DNA from: Metarhizium brunneum
Taxonomy: Eukaryota; Ascomycota; Sordariomycetes; Hypocreales; Clavicipitaceae
DNA: 64,000 nt
Assembly: GCF_013426205.1 (NCBI RefSeq)
Contig: NC_089423.1
Coordinates: 372,001 to 436,000, forward strand
Direction of reading: 5' to 3'
Shown: piece by piece, positions 53,707 to 64,000 of the stretch
Numbering within the stretch: the first letter of the stretch is position 1
How the letters are laid out: each line of letters starts with the position of its first letter
Notes under the pieces: generated by a model
Told to the model about the DNA's origin: nothing
The model's database searches: none
The model's input: the letters and a program-made list of their open reading frames with translations, nothing else
Program-made: the position numbers and the translations under genes

Positions 53707-53958
53707 TGTTACACGGAAAAGGCCCAACAGATCGCGAAGCCCAACAAAGGGGCTTCACGCCGATATAGGACTTGTTGGTTACACGGCTAGAACACGTGCC
53801 CGGGCAAGGACCCTAGGCCCGGGCGTTCCTTTCATGTATATAAAGCAGTCACCCTTCTCTTCCTTCCTCTTAGCAACTCAGGACCTTTGACATCCTACGA
53901 GATTATTATTGAATTGAGCCCTTTTTGCTCCAAGCCTTCATATTGAACCCTTGTCACA
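53707..53958 (+). mobile_element. Solo LTR, subfamily A, with 5-bp target duplication
   Basis: 252 bp from TGTTACACGG to CTTGTCACA, flanked by GACAT (53702-53706, 53959-53963). Very similar to the LTR at 15228 (by eye about 94-95%), with the same TATATAA signal. Confidence 0.93.
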
Positions 53959-54550
53959 GACATTGTGTCGTTTGGGTTTCATTGACATTAGGCTCATGTA
54001 TTATTCAACCATCCCGGCATCATAAACCACGATGACGGGATACAAAAATGACACGGGATGGTCAATAAAAGAAACAATGTTAATGATTTACAAACCCTGA
54101 TGAATTATAACAATTCATCTTGAACGTCTTGACCGAGGGATTTAGTCAAGTTCTCTAATATCATGATTATATTACGCCATAATGCAAGGACAAGTACGTC
54201 CCCTCTTTAGAATTTATCTCGCCCAGGTGCCAAGGGCATAATTCCTTTTCAAAAAGTCGTAGTGAATTATTCGCCAGAGTAGGTCAGCTGCTAATTATAA
54301 GTAACTTGTCCCTAAGGTGCTTCAGGGTGCAATGTTATTCACGGATGTTTCCGCTTTGGAAATGGTCTTTGAATACTTTTTGCACACTCTTTAACAGCAG
54401 CTGTCGGGCGGATGCCATGGACTTCATGTCCCTCCTTGAGGTACGTCCGTCTCCGTAGGTTTTGATGAGTATATATATCACTAACGAATGCTGAATTGAC
54501 GAATGTATTACAGCCCCCCTATGTCTCGCGACACGGGATGACAAGGATGG
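53959..54550. other. Between two solo LTRs; possible remains of a serine hydrolase gene
   Basis: A minus-strand frame at 54335-54550 could continue the hydrolase relic left of the LTR, but similarity is not clear. Otherwise nothing seen. Confidence 0.35.
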
Positions 54551-54740
54551 TGTTACACGGAAATGGCGTTGGTTACACAAGGGCTACGGTCACGGGATTA
54601 GGGCAGAAGGTCCTCACCGACTTCTTGTATAAATAGACGGCTTCGGTCCCTCAAGGCCTTGAGGAAAACCAAGGACCTTTGATACCAAAGACTGTTATTA
54701 GATGAATTGAGTAATTGCTCCAAGCTAGGCCCTTGTCACA
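54551..54740 (+). mobile_element. Solo LTR, subfamily B, with 5-bp target duplication
   Basis: 190 bp from TGTTACACGG to CTTGTCACA, flanked by GATGG (54546-54550, 54741-54745). Contains TATAAATAG. It shares ends with subfamily A but has a different middle, shared with the decayed copy at 35940. Confidence 0.92.
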
Positions 54741-54929
54741 GATGGCACCCTGAGAAGGGGCCAAGACGCCATCGAATGGGCCTTGCACGATCAAGTGCGC
54801 CTTGAGGAACTTATAGGCTTTGACACTGAATTCCAAGTTATTAGGCATAAAGTAAACGAAGAACTCGTCGGTATTTGTAGCTCGGCACCATATCAGCAGG
54901 AATAAAGCCCTAGGCGGATTCGAATGCAT
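54741..54929 (-). pseudogene. Serine hydrolase (FSH family) fragment broken by an LTR
   Basis: Minus-strand reading VKAYKFLKAHLIVQGPFDGV then LAPSQGA matches the nucleophile-elbow region of FSH-type alpha/beta hydrolases, where GFSQGA is usual. The LTR target site lies directly after GA, so the frame is cut at the active site. The Gly two residues before Ser reads Ala here. No further hydrolase part is certain on either side. Confidence 0.65.
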
Positions 54930-55583
54930 GATGGCTCCCTAGCTCGCGTCTGCGATTTTCTCTCACTAATTCATAAGCGGAAGCCAGAATCCTAGGAACG
55001 CACCGGTCAATGTACCGGACATGTTATTGAAGTAGTGCCACCAACTGTTCTAGCATGCTGATTAAGCTGGGGGCCAAAGATCAATTGATGCTGCCGCTTC
55101 AGGTACGGCAGTCAAACAACTATTGACTCGTTACCCTACCCTCACGTCAGATGCTAGTGTGAGTGGGCTCCGGAGCTGATAAGCATGATATCGCCCGGCA
55201 TATAGGGCGGTCCCGGTCTTAACACACTTGACATGATAAGGACTTTTTGTGTGACAGGTCACATTGATGTTAGCCTTGTGTTTTCTCGCGCCCGCAAGTC
55301 GTTGCCTTGTGGTTGGAAATATTCCCATTAAGCTAGAGGGCAAAAATTGTAGACGCCTCGGAGATTATTCCCGTAGCGTAGATGTTACAACATTATTGAA
55401 CGTACGTAGCCCCAGCCCCCAGCTTACACTTGCGCCAGTCGCGAGGATTGCTTACTGTTGCTAATACACAGGTATGCATGCGGGACGTTTTGCGGCAGAC
55501 TACAACTATTCTACTGCAAGGGATCTCGAGAAGCAGTCAAAGTATTCTTCAACGGTTCCGGCGGCTTGCCTGCGTCACAGTAG
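54930..55583. other. Intergenic, no gene
   Basis: Includes a stretch (about 55300-55410) that resembles 58735-58820. Nothing coding recognised. Confidence 0.4.
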
Positions 55584-56816
55584 ATGCAGTGTCTTAGGGC
55601 GGCCTTGATGCTCCTGATATGGCTCCTCCTTGATGCTGGTGCAAGCCCGGAGAGCACTCACAGTTCTGGGGACTCCCTCATCAAGAGCACCGTTCTAGGC
55701 TCGCACCGGGACGTGGTTGGCATGCTGATTGATCGGATGGCCAACATCCGCCATCCGGACGGCTTGGGCCGGACCCCGATCCGGGCAGCCGTCGGCCGCA
55801 TCCGGAATGCCGCCCTTGTCCGGCTCCTTGCCGACAGTGGTGCCAATCTGAGCGAAACCGACTCCGATGGCCGCAATCTGCTTCACGTGGCCGTGAATGG
55901 CCACCCGAAATCATGAAGATCCTCCTTGAGTTTGGCAAGTCTATTGGACTCCACCGCCGCGACAGCAAACGCCGGGCCTCACTCCTCTCCTGTCGAGGCT
56001 AGGCCCCAAGGGGGTGAGGATGTCGCGGCACCTTGGATCGATGGCCGCCCCTGTGCTGGGGGGTGAGTCAGTGCAAAAGGGACTTGGCCGAGGGCATGGG
56101 ATCGAAAAGAGGGACCATGCTGGCGTCGTCCGGAATCCGGATCCTCCTACGTCATGGGGAGAACCGAACGGCAACTTCCAGGCTTGGGGAGGCCGCCGAA
56201 ATGACACCCCTGACGCTGGCTCGGCGGTGCGGCACTGATGACGAGATTGTCGGCAGGTTGAAGTACGGCGTTGAAAGAGAACCCATGTCTGCGTTTGCAA
56301 AGGGCGATGATGTGCCGGTCGGGCGATACAGCATATCTTCTATGACCTGTGGCATCTGTTTAGGTGTAAGTTTTGAGTGTCCTACAAAACCCCAGGTGCC
56401 CCTTTTGTCTACTGATGACATGGAAGCTCACTGAAATCCGGGCTCGTCTAGCCAATCTTCGGACCAGACGCATCTATACGTGCACCACCTATCCCGACTA
56501 CAATATCTGCAAGAATTGTTTTGCTACTGTTGTCGCCTTGCACGGCGCCAAAACCAAGCACGATGGCTAGCCGCACTTCGTGGAGGTCAGCCCCGACCGG
56601 GAAGCGCACAAAGATGGACCACGACCAACCAGGGGCGCTAATGAAACAGTCCGCGAGGGCAACATCTGCGTGAAGGACCAAAGGGCGGTAATGGTAACAC
56701 GAGCAGTGGAGTTGGCAACAGGCAGCGCCGTGTGCTGGAACTTGATACTGATTCTAAGGATGATGATGCCTTGCTTTAGAGATGCTTACACAAGCATTCT
56801 TTGTCGTCTGGTATGA
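55584..56816 (+). pseudogene. Ankyrin-repeat / ZZ zinc-finger protein relic
   Basis: The first part reads ankyrin repeats (LLLDAGASPESTHSSGDSLI, VVGMLIDRMANIRHPDGLGR, VRLLADSGANLSETDSDGRN, LLHVAVNGHP). A one-base frameshift near 55905 ends this frame at a TGA (55914-55916), and the next frame continues with MKILLEFGKSIGL. Farther on, TPLTLARRCG appears, then a ZZ-type zinc-finger half, YTCTTYPDYNICKNCFATVV. The order ankyrin-then-ZZ is common at the C-terminus of fungal NACHT/ankyrin proteins. The NACHT part is absent. Confidence 0.8.
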
Positions 56817-57329
56817 AAAAAATGCATTCATATATCTTGATTGTAGCCCGTATTGCATGTAGTTATTGACTGACTCAATTTAGTACGCCCCGTGTAGCGA
56901 ACCCAACAGGGCACCTTGGTAGTGCTCGGGATCGGCATTAACTGTGCCTTGAGAAGCCTCGCACCATCTCTAGAGGCCCTCCCCGAATACTCTCAAGCAA
57001 GATACGCCTTGGGCAAACCTCCAAGGTAATCATGGCAACCTGAACCCACTCTCGACGTGGTGAGGTTGGTGTCTGTTCTTGAACTATCCAGATTGTTGCC
57101 CCGTTTAAACATGGCATGTAGCCCTGTAAGCATGGGTGCTTGGGATTTTGCAACTAGAAATCGACCAAGTTGCCCGTGCGCAACCCAGACACTTTTCGTG
57201 TCTTTTGGCCTGCAGTGTTGCCGTCTGATCAAGGTTCATGACTAACTAACCACCTCCAGTAGGTAAGGGGGGTGAGATGCTCAAAGTGTGGATTCAGCCA
57301 TATTCACCGCTTCTGGCGTTCTCCAAACA
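56817..57329. other. Intergenic, no gene
   Basis: Minus-strand short frames at 56938-57232 have no recognisable domain. Confidence 0.35.
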
Positions 57330-57556
57330 TGCTACACGGTGAAGACCTAATAACAAAGCCTTAGAAAGGGGCATTACCGATGAACGACCTTCGTGTTACA
57401 TGGACTAAACACATACCCCGGTGAAAGTCCTAGGTATAAACGTTCTCTTCTTATATACATAGCGGTCACTTGTCCCTACCTTTCTCTTACATCTTACGAT
57501 ATTATCATGAAATTGAGTTATTACGCTCCAAGCCCTTATAGTAATTCCTTGTCACG
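57330..57556 (+). mobile_element. Decayed solo LTR, subfamily A
   Basis: Left end TGCTACACGG, right end CTTGTCACG; the body aligns with subfamily A (TGTTACATGGACTAAACAC, TTACGCTCCAAGCCCTTATA). Flanks AAACA and AAAAA may be a decayed target duplication. Confidence 0.75.
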
Positions 57557-59222
57557 AAAAACTACATCTTAGACCCCAGTTCGCAGTGGACGATTTGATG
57601 GTGGGCACACCCACTCGAATAGTAATGGCAATAAACAAATCGAGCTTCCATGGTGAACCAGTGAATTCTGTGCTCCCCTGTCACTCCTGCCAAGCATCAT
57701 CTCATATAAATTAAGGATTGGCACTCCGCGCTGTCGGTACATTGCGCCCAGCGGTAATTCCCCAGATGGGTAGTATAGCAGCATGGGTGAACCGCTCTGC
57801 CCCAACAAAGCTCATATATGCGGCCACGCCTGCTTGGTTTAGGAATTCAAATTACTCTCATGACATCATGGCCCGCTGCCTTCTAGTTGCCCATTGAAAA
57901 GTCTTCCATTTTGATCCAGGCTACCCTTGCTGTGTGCCTCCACCGCATGAACCGTTGCACCAGGCCGCATCGAATTAGAATCTACAGCGCCATGTAGTCA
58001 TTTCCTAGGCGGCCTGTTCGGGTTAGTCACGGCCCGTAAATGTCAATAAAAGTGTCAAAATTGCGTGGTGAAGTGCTCTAGCTTTAAATCCTTCCCTCGT
58101 GCATCTAGAGCAAAGGCCAACCCCGAACAGTACTTCATGAATCGTCACAAAAAGCATGCCCTCTAATTAAACAGCCATCCTTCCGTCTTTTATTCCCCTG
58201 ACAGTAGTAATGGACAATTGTAAAAGCCGGTGCCCCTGTTTTTGCTGCATGGGATGGCGGCTTGTTTGACGTCACAACTATTAGCAGAGGGGCTAGTACG
58301 GCAAGGGGCTCGGAGAAAAGTCCGAGCACATTGACAACAATCGCTTACAAAGGTACCGTGTTTGGATTCTTCTGCGACCCGCGTGAACTTTTAGTCTATA
58401 GCTGGAGGGATGGGAAGGAAAAGAGGGAATAACAACATGCCGCACGGTATAACAGCGTGCTGGTCATATCGGGTATTAGGCCGCAGAATGCGCAAATGTC
58501 GGATGAGGCCAAGAGCCTACTTGACTCGATATTACAATTGTCTCTTTTAAAGCTTGAAGTGGCGCCAGGTCCAAGTACAATCCAACCTTACTTGTTTAGC
58601 CACAAGTGATTGACAGGACAAGTAAGTTTTCGGGGTTATGCACAGGGATCTCTCTGCTAACAGCAAAATTTTGTGCGTCTAGCAGTAATTGCTAACTAGA
58701 ATCCAGGCCGAAGAACAGTACTGAGAAGCAGTGACCCTTGTGGTGGTGATGTTGAAGCCACAGGGCGAAAATTGTAGACGCCGACGAATGTTACCGCAGC
58801 AGCTGTAATTATAATACTAAACTCAGCAGGTGACATGTATTGATAAGACATTCTGTCAGAAAATCAGGCAATTCGCCCTCCACACACGATCTCTGTAAGA
58901 ATTAGCTCTTACCGGCGATAACCCCCTTGCTATATCACGCCTGGCTAAACTCCAGGGCCTGATTTGCTTCAAGAGCCCACAACCTTGCCAATAGATGGCA
59001 TCTCATCTCCGCTAGAAGCATTTCCGAGGTATTGTTCAATATAGGGCTACACGACGAGGCTGTCGGGCCCAACTCATAGTGGATGGCTTAAGTACCTTCA
59101 ACTATATCAACGAAACTTATATAACGCTGCGCTTGAGACATCAAGATGCAATCAATTTCCTTGTCCAGGTTCATACTGGTCTACCACCAAAAGTACGCCA
59201 TACTGCGTACAATATCGGCGCC
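57557..59222. other. Long intergenic region upstream of the 59-kb gene
   Basis: 1.7 kb without recognisable genes. A block around 58735-58820 resembles 55300-55410. Promoter of the next gene should be at its right end. Confidence 0.4.
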
Positions 59223-61394
59223 ATGTCGGTTCTTTCTATTTTACTATACGTACTTGTCTGGTCTCTGAATAGTCGAGCGATAAGCGTGCTAGGTGTGCCG
59301 GCCAATAATGGCCTGACGTCAAGTCCGTTACCCCAGCTAGACGTGGGCAGTCAGGAGGCGCCAAGGTTAGTAATTTTATCTTTGCCGGCTTTAGGATTTC
59401 GGAATTAAAATAATTCCTCTAGCTTCCTAAAGACCAAGCGACAATCGAATAGCGATATTCTGCTTGCCTTGTATTATCGTGATCCCCTCGCGCTCTGGAA
59501 AAAGAAACTCGACTCATTTCATTGGGGAATACACGTTACTCCGGAGAACGTTCCAGGAAAATCTACAACTCTTTTCCATGCCGTGAATGAAGGAGAGGAT
59601 CTCAAGGTATTCGAGTATGAGAAGAGATTGGTCAACCCACTTACCCAGAAAAAGCTGCTTGGACGTATCAAGATCGGCACGAAGCCTAGTACGGTCTCGG
59701 TTGAGGATATCGATAATTTACTTTCCCAGGTACCAGTGCCAAACAAACACGACGCCTCGTCCGAGAGCTGCGTCTCATGGGCCCTATGCGGAGTTCGCAA
59801 GCTGCAAGAAGGCGGTGTAATTGAGAGCTTTGATACCGAGACTTTTTCTGACCAAGTTCTACAATATGGACTCGAGCAATTCCGTGCTACGTTGTACGCA
59901 GAAACCGGAGCTGAGAATGAGATAACACACAAAATTGCCCGCTACGATGTGCAGCAAGGGAAGACTGTGGTGGAAGAAGTCCAGGGAAACCAAGGCACCC
60001 CAGTTGAGAACCCAGAGAACCCTGAGGAGGCTCCTGTCCTTTGCGAACGGTCTGCACTGGACTGCATGGGCCGCCCGGCAAAGGAAAAGACGCCCAATAC
60101 AGCCGACGAGGGCGAGCTTGTACCAGTGGCCAAGCAGAGCTCCAAGGAAAATTTCGACAGCCTTCTGGAAGAGTTTGGCCATGACGGCTTGGTGAAAAAC
60201 GACCGGCTATATACCGAGCTGAATGTACGACTCGGTGAGCTTAGCACACTCCCGCGAGCTGAGAGAATCGCCGGTTTCGCCAAGATTGGAGAGGGTGCGC
60301 TAGGCGTTGCCGGCCTCGCACTCTATGGCAAGGCCGTGGCGGATGTATTCACGAGCGATACTAGTGTCATGGATAAAGCCGTCGTACTCACGTCCGTCTT
60401 GCCTGGAATCGGCTGCGCGGTCCAACTTGCCCAAGGTATACAGAACGACCATGTGAATGCTGGCCATATTGCGCTATGCTTTGCTGAAGATGCTCTCATG
60501 CTCTCTGGGTTCTGGGAAATCGCACTAGTGCTCCAACTATCCGAATCACTTGTCGAGTTCTTCAAAGAAGACGCCGAACAGAGGAAGCTATTTGATACCG
60601 AGCTATTCCGCCAAAAGGGCTCAGAGGGGTGGGCACACAACGTTGAGAGAATGCTTAGCCACATCAAATCGGATGAATTTGCTGCCTCTGCCAAGACCCA
60701 ATTCTTGTCTTACCAATTGCTCGTTTTATACCAGGCGTCGCAGCTAAGAGGTGATTTTCAGGCTTCTCATCAAGCTATATCAGCATCGGTTAATGCCTCT
60801 GCCTCGCAGCCGGACCACGGTACGAATGTCGACGCACATGTCAAGTTCGAGCTCAACCGGCAGATTTGTGCAGCGATGGCGCTCGCTAAACGCCAGCTTC
60901 GGCAGAAACTTGAATCAGTAGCCCTCAAACACACCGAGAAGCTGTCCAACGACTTCAAGGAGCAGTTCTTTAGCGAATACCGGAAAGCGGCGACGAGGCC
61001 GATCAGTTTCCTTGGCATTCCGATGCCCCAGAATTCTTGGAATATCGCAGAGCTCGACCGCGTTATTAATGAAGCTAGAGCGTTTCCTCTGCCCCTATAC
61101 AAAGACAGGATCGATCACGCTATTCAGGAGGTTATGGAGCGGCTCGAGATGCCTGATCGCTGCAAGTGCCTTCAGGGCAGTAAAAAGAAGGTGTGTGAAT
61201 TTGCAGACTGCTCAAATCCGGAACCCAGGCAATGGCATCACGATTCAGCAGGAAGGATTTACGTCAAGAATATTCTGTCTCAAGACATTGGCGTGAGAAC
61301 GAGTCTATCTGAGAATTGCACGGCCCTTTTCACACCATGTCAAGGCCCTGACTCGGCAGGCGAGACTGGCAGGCAACTGTGGTGTAGGTTATAG
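59223..61394 (+). CDS. Large secreted toxin-like protein with N-terminal DUF6914-like domain
   Basis: Two exons (59223-59365, 59423-61394) with a 57-nt intron, 704 aa. The exon-2 frame has no ATG near its start; splicing supplies ATG 59223 and a hydrophobic leader (MSVLSILLYVLVWSL). A Kex2-like KTKR follows at 51-54. Residues about 79-185 (FHWGIHVTP, LFHAVNEGE, KKLLGRIKIG, VPVPNK, SESCVSWALCGVRKL) match my memory of fungal DUF6914; His81 and Cys164 could be a permuted NlpC/papain-type pair. An acidic linker follows, then a helical C-terminal half with hydrophobic segments (LGVAGLALYGKAVADVF, LPGIGCAVQLAQGI) like those in C-terminal regions of fungal enterotoxin-type proteins, and a Cys cluster (CKCLQGSKKKVCEFADC). 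Function inferred only. Confidence 0.72.
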
Positions 61395-63054
61395 GCTTAT
61401 AGTTTTTGGGCGTCAAATGCATCCATATTCCCCTCTTATTATTTTCTTCGGTGAGCAAGTTATTTTGTAAGCTCCTCTCGTCAAGTTGTTCACCCTATTC
61501 TAGTACAGCCTTCGATTAGTATACAGCTCCTTGAAATAAATTTGATACACTTATTCGACGTAAAACGTTACCATTTCAGGGCCCCCAAGTTCTCTTACAG
61601 CGTCGAGTATGCTCGGTTACATGGCATGACGTGCTGTCAACAGGTGCGGACGAGAGAGCAGAGATTGTGGTATGTAATAATGACACAGCTTTGCGGCACA
61701 TGTCGGACGAATGGGAAGTAAATGGGCAGGTATTATTTGGTCATCAATAACCGGCATGTGGCATGACTCGCCACAGGTTCTAGACCGGCTTCTGCCGTGT
61801 GACGTTGCACCTAGAGGTGATTGGGCTCACTAGAAGGCCTCTTGCCTCCCACCGAGAAAGGTGAATGTAGGACTCTCACGGTTTGTGCACGCGGTGCCCG
61901 TGATAATCTATCATCAGCTCGAGGCGTGAGTGCATCGAGTTTCTAGGCCAAACACCTGCCCATCTAGGACTGAGTGGACAAGTCACCTGGCTAGAACCAA
62001 ATTGCGACACAGCATCATGAGAGTAATGCTACTCAAGAATGCTGCTGCTCCCAATATTTTGTCACGGATGAGAATCTGTAATATGATAGAACCATAGAAG
62101 ATGCGCATTACTCCACGTGTCACGAATGAACAAGGCCTAGGACTGGAGAAAGTTGATGCAAGGCTCACATAATGGATTTGTACTTTTTATCCTTGTTTCA
62201 TCTCACATCTCACTTACGTTAGGCTGTCTTGCCTCTGCATATTAACTCACGTATGACGTTATGCATACATTACAAATTTGAGGCAAAGACTAGATCCTGC
62301 AAAATTGTTGGTAGTAAGCCACAGCGAGGTCTCACGACATGCACTGGTAGACTCACTTCGTGACTAAGAGACTCGTTTAGATGGCAGTTTCCCCATCAAA
62401 GCAGATACTATCAGCCAGTCGGAGCATGCAGGAATGCTGCGAATGACATGCTGTTGTATGACGTGATAGAATCCAGGACACGGCTTATCTTCTTTTAATA
62501 TGGCGTGTGTTTCTGTGACATGGCATCCTGTTATTAATATACCGGAGGCGAGGTAGCATTTTAGTGACGAAACTCTTACCTTGACTCTGGGTGAATGAGA
62601 GAGCTTCGTTTCCATGAAAAGTGCAGAAATAAAAGGGCCGATGATGGAACGATCGGTACCTGTTGCTAACGCAGCTTTGCTTAACGGGCGCCCGCATCAC
62701 AGTGGTCTCAGCCTCGAGTCACGTCGTGTATGCAGCAAGTTACAAATGACTTGGGGCCGACAGGGTTCAGAGTCACACTTGACCACATTACTACATACCC
62801 GGGGATACACAGCGGATGCAGATAATGACCAAGATGGCAGCGGTGGCATGGAGACATGCGAGAAAGATGGAATGCGGAGAGCTCTCAAGCATATATATAC
62901 CTGTGTGGTGTCGCGGACGTGCTGCGAGGCATCACTCACTTGTCTAGACGTCTAGGTGCACGACTACACCAAGTCAATCAAACAAGAGGCATCATCCATC
63001 ATCTTTACCGCCCAAAGGTTTCTAAGCCCTCGGCCCGCCGTCGCCATCGCAATC
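61395..63054. other. Intergenic, no gene recognised
   Basis: 1.66 kb. A TATA-like ATATATATAC at 62891-62900 lies about 155 bp before the next gene and may be its promoter element. Confidence 0.45.
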
Positions 63055-63467
63055 ATGCGCGCTTTTCCCACCACGCTTCTCCTAGCTACTCTAGCTCCTT
63101 GTATTCATGCTGGCGTCATCGCTGCTAGGAAAGACCATGGTACTTTCAACACTTATACGGACGACCACTGCCGCGATTTCGAACAAACTATCTATGCTTG
63201 GGATGGTATTGAGCGGGGTCAGATTTGCCCTCACGTGAAGTCGGTTCAGGCTAATATTGCCAATGACACGCGTAGGTCCCCGTATAATCCGCAATATAAC
63301 CTTTCTACTTGGAGCGATGAAGGAAAGTAAGCTAATCCCCGAGCATCTAAGTCGTGATCTGGGTTGACGGGGGAACGACTCAACCGTTGGTTATTAGGCC
63401 TGGCGACACGGCTTGTCACAAAGTCAATGGTCGGGTCAAGGGCCCTTTTTGGAATCTTTCCAACTAG
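63055..63467 (+). CDS. Small secreted protein (orphan)
   Basis: Two exons (63055-63326, 63398-63467) with a 71-nt intron (donor GTAAGC, acceptor TTATTAG), 113 aa. Signal peptide MRAFPTTLLLATLAPCIHA. The mature part has three cysteines (DHCRDFEQ, GQICPHV, DTACHKV) and ends VKGPFWNLSN. The intron keeps frame precisely and adds 23 residues including the third Cys; without it the protein would end after DEGK. An odd Cys number suggests either a free Cys, a dimer, or a missed exon. No family recognised. Confidence 0.6.
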
Positions 63468-64000
63468 AGCAATGCCTCCACAATATGCCCTGAATAAGTG
63501 TGTCCTGGCACGACTTATGCCCGGAAATTTTCACAACTTGTGCTGTGGTAATTTTGCAGCCTTGTATAGGTTATTTCCTTTGGCTTGTGGGACTTTTTCT
63601 CTGCAGTATAATGTCAATGCAGCGGCTACTCAACATTCCCAAACCATGACTTTCCGTCGTGATATTTCATCAACCTCTCACTGTCACGAGGTGCGCCAGT
63701 ATCTGAAGCTTGGCAATGTTCAAATCCAAATACGGGTTCCTTGCCATTTGTGCTGCTTGTATTGTCAACTCATTACTACTAACTTCAAAGCTCCATATAT
63801 GGGTGAAATTAGAGCGGCTTCCACTGGTGGTCTAATTGACCCATTGCGGAACGCGTTATAAGTATCATAAATCTATATTCTATTGACTTTGTATTTTATA
63901 CTACACCTTGTATAACGTAGTGGATTTATTAAAAGAGATACCACAAAATACAGACTGAATAATGAGGCGAAAACTGTCGCCGTTTTTGCCGGCGTCCGTG
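63468..64000. other. Right edge of the window, no gene assigned
   Basis: Frames after the secreted-protein stop are broken by stops (TAG, TAA) although one reading continues with cysteine-containing sequence. Nothing certain; features may continue beyond the window. Confidence 0.35.

Noticed and set aside
59469..59471. Start of the 59-kb protein at this codon
   Set aside because: The codon is TTG. An upstream exon with ATG and a consensus-like intron keeps frame and adds a secretion leader.

Overview
The window reads as nuclear DNA of a filamentous ascomycete. Genes carry short introns (about 50-110 nt) with GT...AG ends and CTAAC/CTGAC-type branch motifs. The families present are typical of Pezizomycotina: HET-domain genes, a Zn2Cys6 regulator, SRPK-like and APH-like kinases, DUF3712, and an enterotoxin-like ADP-ribosyltransferase. 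The last, together with a proteinase-K-type subtilase and several orphan secreted proteins, points to an insect-associated member of the Hypocreales (Metarhizium/Pochonia/Ophiocordyceps-like). That placement is inference from family content, not from a database search. All starts given are ATG; several open frames that begin with GTG or TTG were re-anchored on ATG or on a spliced upstream exon.

Positions 1 to about 35,000 form a gene-dense, mostly intact block: ERD2 receptor, ubiquitin-like/WLM metalloprotease, nitrilase, a C2H2 protein, an SRPK-like kinase, an APH-fold kinase, a Zn2Cys6 transcription factor, a subtilase, tRNA-Asp(GTC), an RPA70-like OB-fold protein, MRE11, a BAHD-type acyltransferase, a peroxisomal enoyl-CoA hydratase and a DUF3712 membrane protein. 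It also holds a HET-gene relic, a GH16 relic split by a solo LTR, and a head-to-head inverted pair of Ty1/copia fragments.

From about 35,000 to 64,000 the character changes to an accessory compartment. Genes are sparse and mostly encode secreted or orphan proteins. Between them lie solo LTRs of one family (five here, some with perfect 5-bp target duplications), a MULE transposase scrap, and dead genes: a HET tail, a SAT4/rhodopsin-like membrane protein, a serine hydrolase split by an LTR, and an ankyrin/ZZ protein. The living genes here are an enterotoxin-like protein (42,128-44,811), a helical secreted protein with a two-fold cysteine repeat (46,667-47,908), a large secreted protein with a possible permuted papain-like domain (59,223-61,394), small secreted cysteine proteins (36,422-36,974 and 63,055-63,467), another secreted protein (38,832-39,356) and a small multi-zinc-site protein (40,629-41,245).

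The best candidate for something undescribed is this island of secreted, toxin-like genes in a transposon-scarred region, especially the 46.7-kb and 59.2-kb proteins. A joint function is not shown by the sequence; only proximity, secretion signals and genomic setting are seen.
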